Positions 34,803 to 43,645 of a DNA stretch of 64,000 bases are shown piece by piece. The stretch is from positions 76,358 to 140,357 of the forward strand of contig NZ_LMKP01000001.1 of the NCBI RefSeq assembly GCF_001421715.1, written 5' to 3'. Under the pieces are notes generated by a model. That model was not told the DNA's origin and ran no database searches. It saw only the letters and a list, made by a program, of their open reading frames with translations. Source of the DNA: Sphingomonas sp. Leaf22 (GTDB lineage: Bacteria > Pseudomonadota > Alphaproteobacteria > Sphingomonadales > Sphingomonadaceae). Within the stretch, counting starts at the first letter, position 1. Each line of letters opens with the position of its first letter. A program made the position numbers and the translations under genes.

Positions 34803-36212
34803 CTATTGGTTGCGCAGCCCGATACCGATCGACGCGCGCGCCTGCTCGGCTTCGGTCGATACGACCGGATAGGCGCAATAGTCGGCGGCGTAATAGGCGG
34901 AGGGGCGGTGATTGCCCGACCAGCCGATCCCGCCGAACGGCGCGGCGGAGGACGCGCCGTTGGTCGGGCGGTTCCAGTTGACGATGCCGGCGCGGATATT
35001 GGCCCAGAAGCCGTCATACAGCTGCGGATCGGACGATATCAGCGACGCCGACAGGCCGTAGCGGGTATTGTTCGCCTCGGCGATGGCGGCTTCGAAGCTG
35101 TCGACGCGGAACACCTGCAACAACGGCCCGAACAGTTCGACGTCGCTGCGTTCGGCGGTATCCGACATGTCGATGATGCCGGGGGTCAGGAACGGACGCC
35201 CGTCGACCAGCCGCTGCAGGAAGCGGAGCGGACGCCCGCCGCGCGAGGTCAGCGACAGGAAGCTTTCCGTCAACTGATCGGCGGCTTCGTTATCGATCAC
35301 CGGCCCCATGAACGGTGCGGGATCGGCATGGGGTTCGCCGATGATCAGGCGTTCGCACAGCCGGTTGATCTCGGCCAGCAGCGGTTCGGCCAGCCGCCGT
35401 TCGACGATCAGGCGACGCGCGGCGGTGCAGCGTTGCCCGGCGGAGGTGAACGCCGACTGCACGACCAGCACGGCGGCGGCATACAGGTCGGGCGTGCTCC
35501 AGACGATGATGGGGTTGTTGCCGCCCATTTCGAGCGCGAGGATCTTGTCGGGTGTTTCGGCGAACTGGCGGTTGAGCGCGATGCCGGTGCGGGCCGATCC
35601 GGTGAAGAGCAGCCCGTCGATATCGGGATGGTCCGCAAGCGCGCGCCCCTGTTCGGGACCGCCGATCAGCAGCCGGACGCAATCCTCGGGCACGCCGCCC
35701 GCACGGTAGCAGTCGACGAGGAACGCGCCGCTCGCCGGGGTCTTCTCGGACGGTTTGAACACGACCGCATTGCCGGCGATCAGCGCCGGGATGATGTGGC
35801 CATTGGGCAGATGCGCCGGGAAATTATACGGCCCCAGCACCGCCAGCACGCCATGCGGTTTGTGGCGAAGCGCCATGCGCGAATTCGACTGCGCCTCCAG
35901 CCGGCGCTGGCTGGTGCGTTCGCCGTATGCGGTGATCGAGATTTCGACCTTTGCGATGACCGTTTCGACCTCGGTCCGCGCTTCCCAGAGCGGCTTGCCG
36001 GTTTCGCGGGCGATCACATCGGCGAACGCCTCCGACCGGCTGCGCACGACGTTGGCGAAGCGTCGCATCGCTTCGATCCGGTAGGCGAGCGAGCGCGAGG
36101 CCCAGCCGGCCCAGCCGGCACGGGCGGCGGCGACTTCGGTATCGGCATCGCCGATCGGAGCGCGCCACAGGGTCGCGCCGGTTGCGGGTTCGGTCGAGAC
36201 GAGTTCGGCCAT
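34803..36212 (-). CDS. astD: Succinylglutamate-semialdehyde dehydrogenase-type aldehyde dehydrogenase
   Basis: 469 residues of the NAD-dependent aldehyde dehydrogenase superfamily. Motifs: YNFPAHLPNGHIIPALIAGN, LFTGSARTG, the catalytic Glu in ALEMGGNNP and the nucleophile Cys in SAGQRCTAARR. The wording is close to AstD, which oxidises N-succinylglutamate semialdehyde in arginine breakdown. The other ast genes are not next to it, so the specific substrate is an inference from sequence likeness. Confidence 0.88.
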   Translation of the reverse strand: MAELVSTEPATGATLWRAPIGDADTEVAAARAGWAGWASRSLAYRIEAMRRFANVVRSRSEAFADVIARETGKPLWEARTEVETVIAKVEISITAYGERTSQRRLEAQSNSRMALRHKPHGVLAVLGPYNFPAHLPNGHIIPALIAGNAVVFKPSEKTPASGAFLVDCYRAGGVPEDCVRLLIGGPEQGRALADHPDIDGLLFTGSARTGIALNRQFAETPDKILALEMGGNNPIIVWSTPDLYAAAVLVVQSAFTSAGQRCTAARRLIVERRLAEPLLAEINRLCERLIIGEPHADPAPFMGPVIDNEAADQLTESFLSLTSRGGRPLRFLQRLVDGRPFLTPGIIDMSDTAERSDVELFGPLLQVFRVDSFEAAIAEANNTRYGLSASLISSDPQLYDGFWANIRAGIVNWNRPTNGASSAAPFGGIGWSGNHRPSAYYAADYCAYPVVSTEAEQARASIGIGLRNQ

Positions 36213-36298
36213 GCGTGGTTGTATCCGGCTCCTGTTTGCTGCGCATCCTTGGACCAGATCGCGCGACGATGCCAGTTATGTGCTACGATAGGCCCGGT

Positions 36299-37702
36299 TC
36301 AGGCAAGCGCCTGTCCCATGCGGCGGATCGCGACGACCTTTTCGTGGAACGGTGTCCAGTCGTCGCGTTCGGCGATGGCGGCCCAGATCGCCTCGACCTC
36401 GCCGATCAGCATCGAACACGGCGTGCCGTCGGACCAATAGGAATGGCTGCGGTCGCGGCGCGGACGATACTCCGACAGCCGCGCGCGGACTTCCTCGAAC
36501 GTGGTCCAGTCGTCGCCTTCGGGAAGCCAGCTGCCGAACGCTTCGAAAAAGAAATCGTCGATCGGCATGTGCGAGGTGGCGAGCGCCGCCTTTACCGCAT
36601 CGGCGAGCGCGCGGTCGCTGGCGGGATCACGGGGCCGGACGCCCAGCCGCCACAGCAGCGCTTCGGCTGCCGCCGTCGTATGACGTTCGGGGAAGGTTTC
36701 CAGCACCTCGATCAGCGGCGGTGCGTCGACCACCGTGCGCAGCGCCACCGCCAGTTGCATGACGTTCCAGTGCATCGCGTCGGGCTGACGGCCAAAGGCG
36801 TAGAGGCCGTGATGGTCGAAATAAGCGGCGGTGAAGCCCGCGTCCCAGGTCGGGGCGAACCGCCACGGACCATAGTCGAAGCTCTCACCGGTGACGTTGA
36901 TGTTGTCGGTGTTGAGCACGCCGTGCACGAACCCGGCCGCCATGAACCGCGCGGCGAGTGTGGCGACCCGACCGACGACTTCGTCGAACAGGTCGATCGC
37001 CGGCGTGCCGCCCGGTGTGCGACGATGCAGGCGGGTCAGGACATAGTCGACCAGCCGATGCATCGCCTCGGCGTCGCGTTCGTACGCCAGCCGCTGGAAC
37101 GTGCCGATGCGGACATGGCTGTGGTTCAGCCGCACCAGCACCGCCGAACGGGTCGGCGACGGTTCGTCGCCGCGGACCAGCTCCTCGCCGGTCTCGATCA
37201 GCGAGAAGCTGCGCGAGGTGGGGACGTTGAGCGCCCCCAGCATCTCGGTCGCCAGCACTTCGCGCACGCCCCCTTTCAGCGTCAGACGCCCGTCGCCGAA
37301 CCGGCTATACGGCGTCTGGCCCGACCCCTTGGTACCGAGGTCGAGCAGACGGTCGCGGTGGTCGGTCGCCTGCGCGAACAGGAAGCCGCGTCCGTCGCCG
37401 ATATCGGGGTTGTACGACTGAAACTGGTGGCCGTGATAGCGCAGCGCCAGCGGTTGCGGGATGCTGCCGGGCAGGGGGGTGAAGCGGCCGAAATGGTCGA
37501 GCCATGCTTCGTCGGTCAGGGGCAGGGTGTCGGCGGTGCCGTCGCCCGACCCGATCCCGATCTGCGCCGCCGCGTCGTCGTTGCGAAAGCGCAGGATGTG
37601 CGTCGGGAACGAGGCCGGGGCCACGGCGTCGTAGAACGGATCGCCGAGACCCATAATATCGGTGCGGGGGCGATAGCGAGCGGGTTGCGGGTTTTCGGCC
37701 AT
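36299..37702 (-). CDS. selO: SelO/YdiU pseudokinase-fold AMPylase
   Basis: 467 residues. SelO has a kinase-like fold but transfers AMP to Ser, Thr or Tyr of redox proteins. Family segments are clear: ALRYHGHQFQSYNPDIGDGRG, LGTKGSGQTPYSRFGDGRLT, LATEMLGALNVPTSR, AAGFVHGVLNTDNINVTGE and YGPWRFAPTWDAGF. The last two contain the metal and active-site residues. The start codon region faces the divergent hydrolase gene with only 18 bases between. Confidence 0.95.
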   Translation of the reverse strand: MAENPQPARYRPRTDIMGLGDPFYDAVAPASFPTHILRFRNDDAAAQIGIGSGDGTADTLPLTDEAWLDHFGRFTPLPGSIPQPLALRYHGHQFQSYNPDIGDGRGFLFAQATDHRDRLLDLGTKGSGQTPYSRFGDGRLTLKGGVREVLATEMLGALNVPTSRSFSLIETGEELVRGDEPSPTRSAVLVRLNHSHVRIGTFQRLAYERDAEAMHRLVDYVLTRLHRRTPGGTPAIDLFDEVVGRVATLAARFMAAGFVHGVLNTDNINVTGESFDYGPWRFAPTWDAGFTAAYFDHHGLYAFGRQPDAMHWNVMQLAVALRTVVDAPPLIEVLETFPERHTTAAAEALLWRLGVRPRDPASDRALADAVKAALATSHMPIDDFFFEAFGSWLPEGDDWTTFEEVRARLSEYRPRRDRSHSYWSDGTPCSMLIGEVEAIWAAIAERDDWTPFHEKVVAIRRMGQALA

Positions 37703-37720
37703 GCGGCGATATGGGGGGCG

Positions 37721-38599
37721 ATGGCGCTATCCGACAAGCAACGCTTCACCGATGGCTATTGGTGGTCGAACGACGGCCTCCGGCTGCATTATCGCGACTA
37801 TGGCGGACCGGCCGATCGACCGGCGATCCTGTGCCTGCACGGGCTGACCCGCAATGCGCGCGACTGGGAGGATGTCGCCGACCGGCTGGCGGGCGAATGG
37901 CGGTTGATCGTGCCCGAGATGCGCGGGCGCGGCGAGAGCGGCTATGCCCGCGATCCGATGACCTATGTGCCGCTCGTCTATCTGCAGGATGTCGAGGCGC
38001 TGCTGAACCAGCTGGAATTGCCGCAGGTCGTCGCGTTCGGCACCTCGCTGGGCGGTATCCTGACGATGCTGCTGGCCGCGACCGATCGGGACCGGATCGC
38101 GGCGGCGCTGCTGAACGATGTCGGGCCGGAACTCGATCCGGTCGGGCTGGGGCGCATCCGCGGCTATGTCGGCCGGCAGGTCAGCCATCCGACGTGGATG
38201 CACGCGGCGCGCGCGGTCGCGGAGAATAACGGCGACGTCTATCCGGGGTATGAGGTGCAGGACTGGCTGCACATGGCCAAGCGGGTACACCGGCTGAATT
38301 CGGCGGGCCGCATCCTCCTCGACTATGACATGAAGATCGCCGAGCCGTTCCGCGTGCCGGGCAACGAGGCGGGGCCGGACATGTGGCGCGCCTATGCGGC
38401 ATTGGCGGGCAAGCCGGTGTCGATCGTTCGCGGCGAATTGTCCGATATCCTGCCCGCACAGGTCGGTGCGGCGATGGCCGAGCGGATCGATAGCGCCGAC
38501 CTGACGACGGTCGCGCGGGTCGGCCATGCCCCGACGCTGACCGAACCGGCGGCAGCGGCGGCGATCGACCGGTTGCTGGCGCGGGTGGCGGGGGCGTGA
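37721..38599 (+). CDS. Alpha/beta-fold hydrolase
   Basis: 292 residues. LCLHGLTRNARDWEDVAD is the oxyanion region, GTSLGG the nucleophile elbow with the Ser, and GHAPTL the likely catalytic His. The start shows WWSNDGLRLHYRDYG. The substrate cannot be told; esters or lactones are common. ATG 37721 follows GGGGGG. It overlaps the glycosyltransferase gene by GTGA. Confidence 0.88.
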   Translation: MALSDKQRFTDGYWWSNDGLRLHYRDYGGPADRPAILCLHGLTRNARDWEDVADRLAGEWRLIVPEMRGRGESGYARDPMTYVPLVYLQDVEALLNQLELPQVVAFGTSLGGILTMLLAATDRDRIAAALLNDVGPELDPVGLGRIRGYVGRQVSHPTWMHAARAVAENNGDVYPGYEVQDWLHMAKRVHRLNSAGRILLDYDMKIAEPFRVPGNEAGPDMWRAYAALAGKPVSIVRGELSDILPAQVGAAMAERIDSADLTTVARVGHAPTLTEPAAAAAIDRLLARVAGA

Positions 38600-39732
38600 C
38601 CGCGCCGGTCCGCATTCTCCACCTCCATTCCTCCTTCGCCTATGGCGGCAAGGAGGCGCGGGCGGTGCGGCTGATGCACGCGTGGGGATCGAACGCGGTC
38701 CACACGATCGTATCGGGCGTACCCGAGCGGACCGAGGCGCAGGCGGCGATCGGCAACCACATCCGCTATGAGATCGCGCAGAACCCGCCGCCGCTGACCG
38801 GCAAGCCATCGGTCGCGCGGTTCGAGGCGATCGCGAAGTTCATGCGCCGCTTCGATCTGGTGCTGACCTATAACTGGGGCGCGATCGACGGGGTGATGGC
38901 GAAGCGCGTGTTCGCCAAGGGCGCGCCGCCGGTGATCCATCACGAGGACGGCTTCAACGAGGACGAGGCGACCCGGCTGAACCCGGTGCGCAACCTGTAT
39001 CGACGCTTCGCGCTGGGTGCGGCCGATGCGCTGGTCGTGCCGTCGCAGCGGCTGTTGCAGGTTGCGCAGACGGCGTGGAAACAGCCCGAGGGACGACTGC
39101 ACCTGATCGGCAACGGCGTGCCGGTCGCCCGGTTCGCGCACGGGCCTGCACCCGATGCGATCCCCGGCTTTCGGCGAAAACCGGGTGAGATCGTGATCGG
39201 CTGCGTCGCGGGACTGCGCGATGTGAAGGACCTGCCGCTGCTGGTGCGGTCGGTCGGCGGGATTTCGGTCAAGGTACGGCTGGTGATCGTCGGTGAGGGG
39301 CCGGAGCGGCAGGCGATCCTCGACTCGGCCGAGGCGATGGGGATCGACGACCGCGTCCACCTGCCCGGCTTTCTGCCCGAGGCGTGGCGCTATATGGGGC
39401 TGTTCGACATCTTCGCGCTGTCGTCGAAAAGCGAGCAGCAGCCGATTTCGGTGATGGAGGCGATGGCGGCGGGGCTGCCGATCGTCGCGCCCCCGGTCGG
39501 CGATATCGCGCGGATGGTGTCCGAACCGAACCGGCCGTATCTGGGCAACGACCGGATAGAAGTGCATCTGCGCGACCGGTTGCAGTCGCTGGCCGTCGAT
39601 GCCGCCGCCCGCCAGTGTGTCGGCGAGAGCAACCGCGCCAAGGCCTATGCCGAGTTCGACGAGACGACCATGATCGCGAGCTACAAGGCGCTGTACGAAC
39701 GCGCGATCGGGCGGCCGGGGGCGTTGGGGTAG
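38596..39732 (+). CDS. Family 4-type glycosyltransferase
   Basis: 378 residues from GTG 38596. Two Rossmann-like halves: ILHLHSSFAYGGKEARAVRL at the N-terminus (acceptor side), and IVIGCVAGLRDVKDLPLLV with ALSSKSEQQPISVMEAMAAG near the C-terminus. The Glu in EQQPISVMEA matches the E(x7)E motif of GT4 retaining enzymes that bind the sugar nucleotide. It probably builds a surface polysaccharide or glycolipid. It is cotranscribed with the hydrolase, but no wider polysaccharide cluster is present. Confidence 0.88.
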   Translation: MTAPVRILHLHSSFAYGGKEARAVRLMHAWGSNAVHTIVSGVPERTEAQAAIGNHIRYEIAQNPPPLTGKPSVARFEAIAKFMRRFDLVLTYNWGAIDGVMAKRVFAKGAPPVIHHEDGFNEDEATRLNPVRNLYRRFALGAADALVVPSQRLLQVAQTAWKQPEGRLHLIGNGVPVARFAHGPAPDAIPGFRRKPGEIVIGCVAGLRDVKDLPLLVRSVGGISVKVRLVIVGEGPERQAILDSAEAMGIDDRVHLPGFLPEAWRYMGLFDIFALSSKSEQQPISVMEAMAAGLPIVAPPVGDIARMVSEPNRPYLGNDRIEVHLRDRLQSLAVDAAARQCVGESNRAKAYAEFDETTMIASYKALYERAIGRPGALG

Positions 39733-39891
39733 CAGCTTGCCAGACCCGGCCCGGCGGCGGGTAACGTGGTTCAGCGGGTGCGGCACCGTGCGATCCACGC
39801 AATTTGCTCGCGTTCGGCGTCCGCTGCGATTAATGACGCTCCTATGCGATCGTCGGCCCGTCCGCCCGCACCGAAGTTCCCGCTGGAGGTT

Positions 39892-41298
39892 ATGTTGTTC
39901 AAAGGTCTGTCGCCCATCGTCTATAACGGTCGCGAAGTCTGGCCGCTGATCGAAGGGGGCAAGGGCGTTGCCGCGACCAATCACGCATCGGCCGGTGCAT
40001 GGGCGGCGGCAGGCGGCATCGGCACCGTGTCTGCGGTCAATGCCGACAGCTATGATGCCGAGGGCAAGATCATCCCGCAGGTGTACAAGGCGCTGACCCG
40101 CCGCGAACGCCATGAGGAACTGATCGACTATGCGATCGAGGGTGCGGTGCAGCAGGTGCGGCGCGCGTGGGAGATCGCGGGCGGCAACGGCGCGATCAAC
40201 ATCAACGTCCTGTGGGAAATGGGCGGGGCGCAGCGCATCCTGCACGGTGTGCTGGAGCGGACGCGCGGGCTGGTGTCGGGCGTCACCTGCGGCGCGGGCA
40301 TGCCGTACAAGCTGTCCGAGATCACCGCGTCCTACGGCGTCAGCTATCTGCCGATCGTGTCGTCGGGCCGTGCGTTCCGGGCGCTTTGGAAGCGTGCCTA
40401 TTCGAAGGCGGCGGAGTGGCTGGCGGCGGTGGTGTATGAGGACCCGTGGCTGGCCGGCGGGCATAACGGCCTGTCGAACGCCGAGAACCCGCTGGAGCCG
40501 CAGGACCCCTATCCCCGCGTGAAGGAATTGCGCGCGACGATGCGCGAGGGCGGCATTTCCGACGACGTGCCGATCGTGATGGCCGGCGGCGTGTGGTATC
40601 TGCGCGACTGGAACGAGTGGATCGACAATCCCGAGCTGGGCAAGATCGCGTTCCAGTTCGGCACCCGCCCGCTGCTGACGCAGGAAAGCCCGATCCCGCC
40701 CGAGTGGAAGGCGAAGCTGATGGAGATCGAGCGGGGCGAGGTGCTGTTGCACCGGTTCAGCCCGACCGGCTTCTATTCGTCGGCGGTCCGCAACCCGTTC
40801 CTCCGCAGCCTCGAAGCGCGGTCGGAGCGGCAGATCGCCTTTTCGACGCAGGAGGCGGGCGACCATGTCTTCCAGCTCGACGTCGGGGTGAAGGGCAGGA
40901 ATTTCTGGGTGACGCAGGGCGATCTGCTCCGCGCGCGCGAATGGTTCGGGCTGGGCTTCACCGATGCGCTCAAGACGCCGGACAATACGCTGGTGTTCGT
41001 GACGCCCGAGGAGAAGGGCGTCATTCGCAAGGATCAGGCGGATTGCATGGGCTGCCTGTCGCAGTGCAGCTTTTCGAGCTGGGCCGATAGCGAGACCAAT
41101 TCGACCGGGCGACTGGCCGATCCGCGCAGCTTCTGTATCCAGAAGACGTTGCAGGACATCGCCCATGGCGGGCCGACCGACCGGAACCTGATGTTCGCCG
41201 GCCATGCCGCGTATAATTTCAAGCGTGACCCCTTCTATTCGAACGGCTTCGTGCCGAGCGTGAAACAGCTGGTCGACCGCATCCTCACCGGCGATTGA
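39892..41298 (+). CDS. Nitronate monooxygenase-family FMN protein with a Cys-rich C-terminal region
   Basis: 468 residues from ATG 39892. The 2-nitropropane dioxygenase-like TIM barrel shows KGVAATNHASAGAWAAAGGIG, INVLWEMGGAQR, VSGVTCGAGMP and VPIVMAGGVWYLRDW (FMN phosphate site). After the barrel it has about 150 extra residues, including Cys385-x2-Cys388-x3-Cys392 and Cys415, which could bind a metal or an Fe-S cluster. The start is not certain: ATG 39844 and TTG 39895 are also in frame, and GGAGG sits best for the TTG. Nitronate oxidation is a family-level guess; bacterial members vary. Confidence 0.82.
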   Translation: MLFKGLSPIVYNGREVWPLIEGGKGVAATNHASAGAWAAAGGIGTVSAVNADSYDAEGKIIPQVYKALTRRERHEELIDYAIEGAVQQVRRAWEIAGGNGAININVLWEMGGAQRILHGVLERTRGLVSGVTCGAGMPYKLSEITASYGVSYLPIVSSGRAFRALWKRAYSKAAEWLAAVVYEDPWLAGGHNGLSNAENPLEPQDPYPRVKELRATMREGGISDDVPIVMAGGVWYLRDWNEWIDNPELGKIAFQFGTRPLLTQESPIPPEWKAKLMEIERGEVLLHRFSPTGFYSSAVRNPFLRSLEARSERQIAFSTQEAGDHVFQLDVGVKGRNFWVTQGDLLRAREWFGLGFTDALKTPDNTLVFVTPEEKGVIRKDQADCMGCLSQCSFSSWADSETNSTGRLADPRSFCIQKTLQDIAHGGPTDRNLMFAGHAAYNFKRDPFYSNGFVPSVKQLVDRILTGD

Positions 41299-41759
41299 TG
41301 GCCGGGCTGTCGGTGGCGCATCGCCACGCGATGGCGATGATGGTCGGTGTGTTGCGGGCCGCGACGGCACCGTGGTGGGTCATCGCCGGGGCGTCGGTCG
41401 CGCTGCATGCCCGGCGACCGGTCGCGGTCGGCGACATCGATGTTCTGATCGGGATCGAGGATGTCGCGCTGATCCGCGCATTGCCCGGGGTCCGGGTCCG
41501 CACGCCGGACGATAACGGCCGGTTCCGTTCGCCCTTCTATGCCGCGCTGGATGTGGCTGGCGTCGAGGTGGAGTGCATGGCTGGCTTTGAACTGTGCCAT
41601 GCGAACCGGTGGGAGCCGGTCCGGCCTCGATCGCGGGTTTTTGTCGAAGTGGACGAAGGATTGGTGGTACCGGTGCCAGACCGGGCCGAGCTGGTGGCGA
41701 TGCTCGCGCGGTTCGGACGCGCAAAGGACCTTGCCCGGATCGCGCTGCTGAACGGCTGA
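41298..41759 (+). CDS. Small nucleotidyltransferase-fold protein
   Basis: 153 residues. WWVIAGASVALHARRPVAVGDIDVLIG has the pattern of the pol-beta-type nucleotidyltransferase fold: a Gly-rich turn followed by Asp-x-Asp (GDIDVLI). It is short, like MNT or AbiEii-type proteins, but no partner toxin or antitoxin gene is beside it. Its ATG shares the A of the preceding TGA stop (TGATG), so it is translated with the nitronate monooxygenase-like gene. Confidence 0.65.
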   Translation: MAGLSVAHRHAMAMMVGVLRAATAPWWVIAGASVALHARRPVAVGDIDVLIGIEDVALIRALPGVRVRTPDDNGRFRSPFYAALDVAGVEVECMAGFELCHANRWEPVRPRSRVFVEVDEGLVVPVPDRAELVAMLARFGRAKDLARIALLNG

Positions 41760-41786
41760 CCGGAGCGGCGTCGTGCCGCCCCGGTC
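41758..41786. terminator. Bidirectional terminator-like hairpin
   Basis: GACCGG-A-GCGGC (41758-41769) pairs with GCCGC-C-CCGGTC (41775-41786) around a 5-base loop. It lies between two convergent genes and can fold on either strand; T tracts are weak. Confidence 0.55.
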
Positions 41787-41794
41787 GTTCCGCA

Positions 41795-41989
41795 TCAATC
41801 GTCGACGACGGTCCCGACCACCGCACCACCGACGCCGCCTACGGCCGCGCCCTTTTCGACATTTCCGCCGGTCGCCGCCGCGATGCCGGCACCGCCCGCC
41901 GCGCCGATCGCACCGCCGCGCAGCGTCGAACAGGCGGTCAGCGAGCTGCCGGCGGCGAGGGCGAGGGCGATAGTCACGATTTTTTTCAT
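41795..41989 (-). CDS. Small glycine-zipper lipoprotein
   Basis: 64 residues. A lipoprotein signal peptide ends in the lipobox LTAC (Cys at about 20); the mature part is a glycine zipper (GGAIGAAGGAGIAAATGG, then GAAVGGVGGAVVG). It should be anchored in the outer or inner membrane. Similar short lipoproteins are often induced by stress. The ATG 41989 has GGAG eight bases upstream. A sigma-EcfG-like promoter lies at 42021-42045. Confidence 0.82.
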   Translation of the reverse strand: MKKIVTIALALAAGSSLTACSTLRGGAIGAAGGAGIAAATGGNVEKGAAVGGVGGAVVGTVVDD

Positions 41990-42020
41990 CGGGTTACTCC
42001 TGTTTACGCTACGTCCGGGT

Positions 42021-42045
42021 AATGATTTTGCGTCGCCGGGGTTCC
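42021..42045 (-). promoter_or_regulatory. EcfG-like general-stress promoter
   Basis: On the minus strand GGAAC (42045-42041), 16 bases, then CATT (42024-42021). The alphaproteobacterial general stress sigma factor EcfG recognises GGAAC and about 16-17 bases later CGTT; here one base of the -10 part differs. The predicted start would give a 5' leader of about 20-25 bases before the lipoprotein ATG. Confidence 0.45.
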
Positions 42046-42116
42046 AAACCCGTCCCATTGCAACACAAAGAAACATTACAGGTGCCATTAACCTGCGGCG
42101 CGATAGACTATGGCCC

Positions 42117-42797
42117 ATGAAATCCGCGCTGATCGTTCGCCACGTTCCCTATGAAGGCTGTGCCGGATACCGTGCACCGGTAGAGGCGGCGAGATATGCG
42201 ATCGACCGGATCGACGTGACCGATCCGGCCTTCGCGACCGCCGACCTGACCACGCCCGACCTGTTGATCGTCATGGGCGGGCCGATGGGCGTCTATGACG
42301 TCGCCGAGCATCCCTGGATTCCGGGCGAGATCGCGGCGCTGTCGCGGCGGCTGGCAGCGGATCGGCCGACGCTGGGCATCTGTCTAGGCGCGCAGATGAT
42401 GGCGGCGGCAATGGGGTCCGACGTGTACAAGGGCAGCGGGTGCGAGATCGGCTTCGCGCCGGTCGACCTGACGCCGGACCTCACAAGTCCGCTGCGCCAT
42501 GTCGCGGGCGTGCCGGTGTTGCACTGGCATGGCGACACGTTCGACCTGCCCGACGGGACCGAGTTGCTGGCGACGACGCCGCGCTATCGGCAGGGGTTCC
42601 GGCGGGGGCGCAACCTGCTGGCGCTGCAATTCCATGCCGAGATGGGCGAGGATGCGCGGTTCGAGGCGTGGCTCGATTATCTCGATTGCCCGAACCATCG
42701 CGGCAGCCTGACCGAGGAATATCGGACGCTGGGTCCGGCGGCGGTGCGGGCGGGGCAGGCGATGATCGGCGAGTGGCTGGCGGGGCTGGAAGGGTAG
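42117..42797 (+). CDS. Class I glutamine amidotransferase-like protein
   Basis: 226 residues. GICLGAQMMA carries the nucleophile Cys89 and FHAEMGE carries His173 and Glu175, completing the triad. MGGPMGVYD forms the oxyanion region. It resembles stand-alone GuaA-like amidotransferases that hydrolyse glutamine or gamma-glutamyl compounds; no synthetase partner is adjacent, so the acceptor is unknown. ATG 42117 was chosen because it gives the usual short lead into the first strand. Confidence 0.87.
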   Translation: MKSALIVRHVPYEGCAGYRAPVEAARYAIDRIDVTDPAFATADLTTPDLLIVMGGPMGVYDVAEHPWIPGEIAALSRRLAADRPTLGICLGAQMMAAAMGSDVYKGSGCEIGFAPVDLTPDLTSPLRHVAGVPVLHWHGDTFDLPDGTELLATTPRYRQGFRRGRNLLALQFHAEMGEDARFEAWLDYLDCPNHRGSLTEEYRTLGPAAVRAGQAMIGEWLAGLEG

Positions 42798-43165
42798 GGG
42801 CGGTCGCCGGTTTGCGATGTCGTACCGTTCGTTGTCACCCCGGACTTGATCCGGGGTCCCGCTTTCTGCGTCGGAGGAGAAGAAGAAGCGGGACCCCGGA
42901 TCGAGTCCGGGGTGACGTAAATTTCGATCGGCCGTGCTGTCTTCAGCCGGGTCCCTTCCAGGTCGATTGGGTCGGGAATTTCCGCCAAAGGTCACAAAGG
43001 TCACACTTGCACAGCGTTTGCGTGTTGCGGGGAGCGGCGGTGTCAAAGAGCGCGGGTTTGGCAGGGACCGGCGGCGATGTTGGCAGTCAGGGGCTGTGTA
43101 GGAAAGTGTCGAGTGGTCCACTCTGGTGGTTAGCTGTCGGTCCTTGTTGGTGATACGCGAGTTCA
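42798..43165. other. Intergenic region with inverted repeat and tandem 9-mer
   Basis: 368 bases with no credible gene. It contains the 83-base inverted repeat at 42834-42916 and a tandem pair of AAAGGTCAC (42987-42995 and 42996-43004). The second half is less GC-rich than the surroundings and leads into the HEAT-like gene. A short GGTGATA-containing leader precedes its ATG. Confidence 0.5.
42834..42916. repeat. Long inverted repeat (31-base arms)
   Basis: Arms 42834-42864 and 42886-42916 match at 30 of 31 bases around a 21-base AG-rich spacer. Each arm begins or ends with GTCACCCCGGACT. It has the look of a paired REP element (BIME-like) or a tiny non-autonomous mobile unit. Confidence 0.85.
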
Positions 43166-43645
43166 ATGACCGAGCTTTACGAACCTGCCTCCGACTTTTT
43201 GAAAGCAGTTGCCGCCGACGAAGTGCCGCTCTCCGGCTCGGCCTTTGCTGATGCGAACATGCAAAAGCTTATCGCGATGACGCGGGACGCTGATGTCTCT
43301 AACCGTGATTGGGCGACGATGCTGCTCGCATCAGCGGAAGCAGATACGCCTGAAATACGCGAGGCGTTGCTATCGGCCGCCAACGATGAAAACGATGTCG
43401 TTCGAGCAGAAGCGCTGGTCGGTATTGCACAGCGCGACCGAAGGCTGGCGCTGCCGCTCGTACTAAAAGCGTTGTCAGGCGAATGGGTCGGTATGCCCCT
43501 TTTCGAGGCCGCCGAAATGGTTGCCGATCCCGCCTTAGTCGATGTCCTACGACCTTGGACTGAGCCGTCAGATGACGAGTGGCTCGACCAGATTGCGCGA
43601 AAGGCCCTGACAGCTTGCGAAAAGGGTTCACCAATCTCTGGCTGA
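43166..43645 (+). CDS. HEAT-repeat-like protein of lower GC
   Basis: 159 residues, all-helical in appearance with two or three HEAT-type helix pairs (NRDWATMLLASAEADTPEIREALLSAANDENDVVRAEALVG is typical in pattern; residues about 45-90). Such proteins act as interaction scaffolds. By hand count 43201-43440 is about 59% G+C (141 of 240), lower than much of the window, and it uses codons such as TTT, AAA and TCA more freely. It stands alone after a repeat-bearing gap, so recent acquisition is possible. Confidence 0.7.
   Translation: MTELYEPASDFLKAVAADEVPLSGSAFADANMQKLIAMTRDADVSNRDWATMLLASAEADTPEIREALLSAANDENDVVRAEALVGIAQRDRRLALPLVLKALSGEWVGMPLFEAAEMVADPALVDVLRPWTEPSDDEWLDQIARKALTACEKGSPISG

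Noticed and set aside
38392..41370. Minus-strand frame of almost 1000 codons across the hydrolase, glycosyltransferase and nitronate monooxygenase genes
   Set aside because: It runs antisense to three well-supported genes and has no recognisable domain; long antisense frames are normal at this GC content.
42834..42916. Inverted repeat considered as an insertion sequence end
   Set aside because: Only 21 bases separate the arms and no transposase is near, so it was called a repeat and not an IS.
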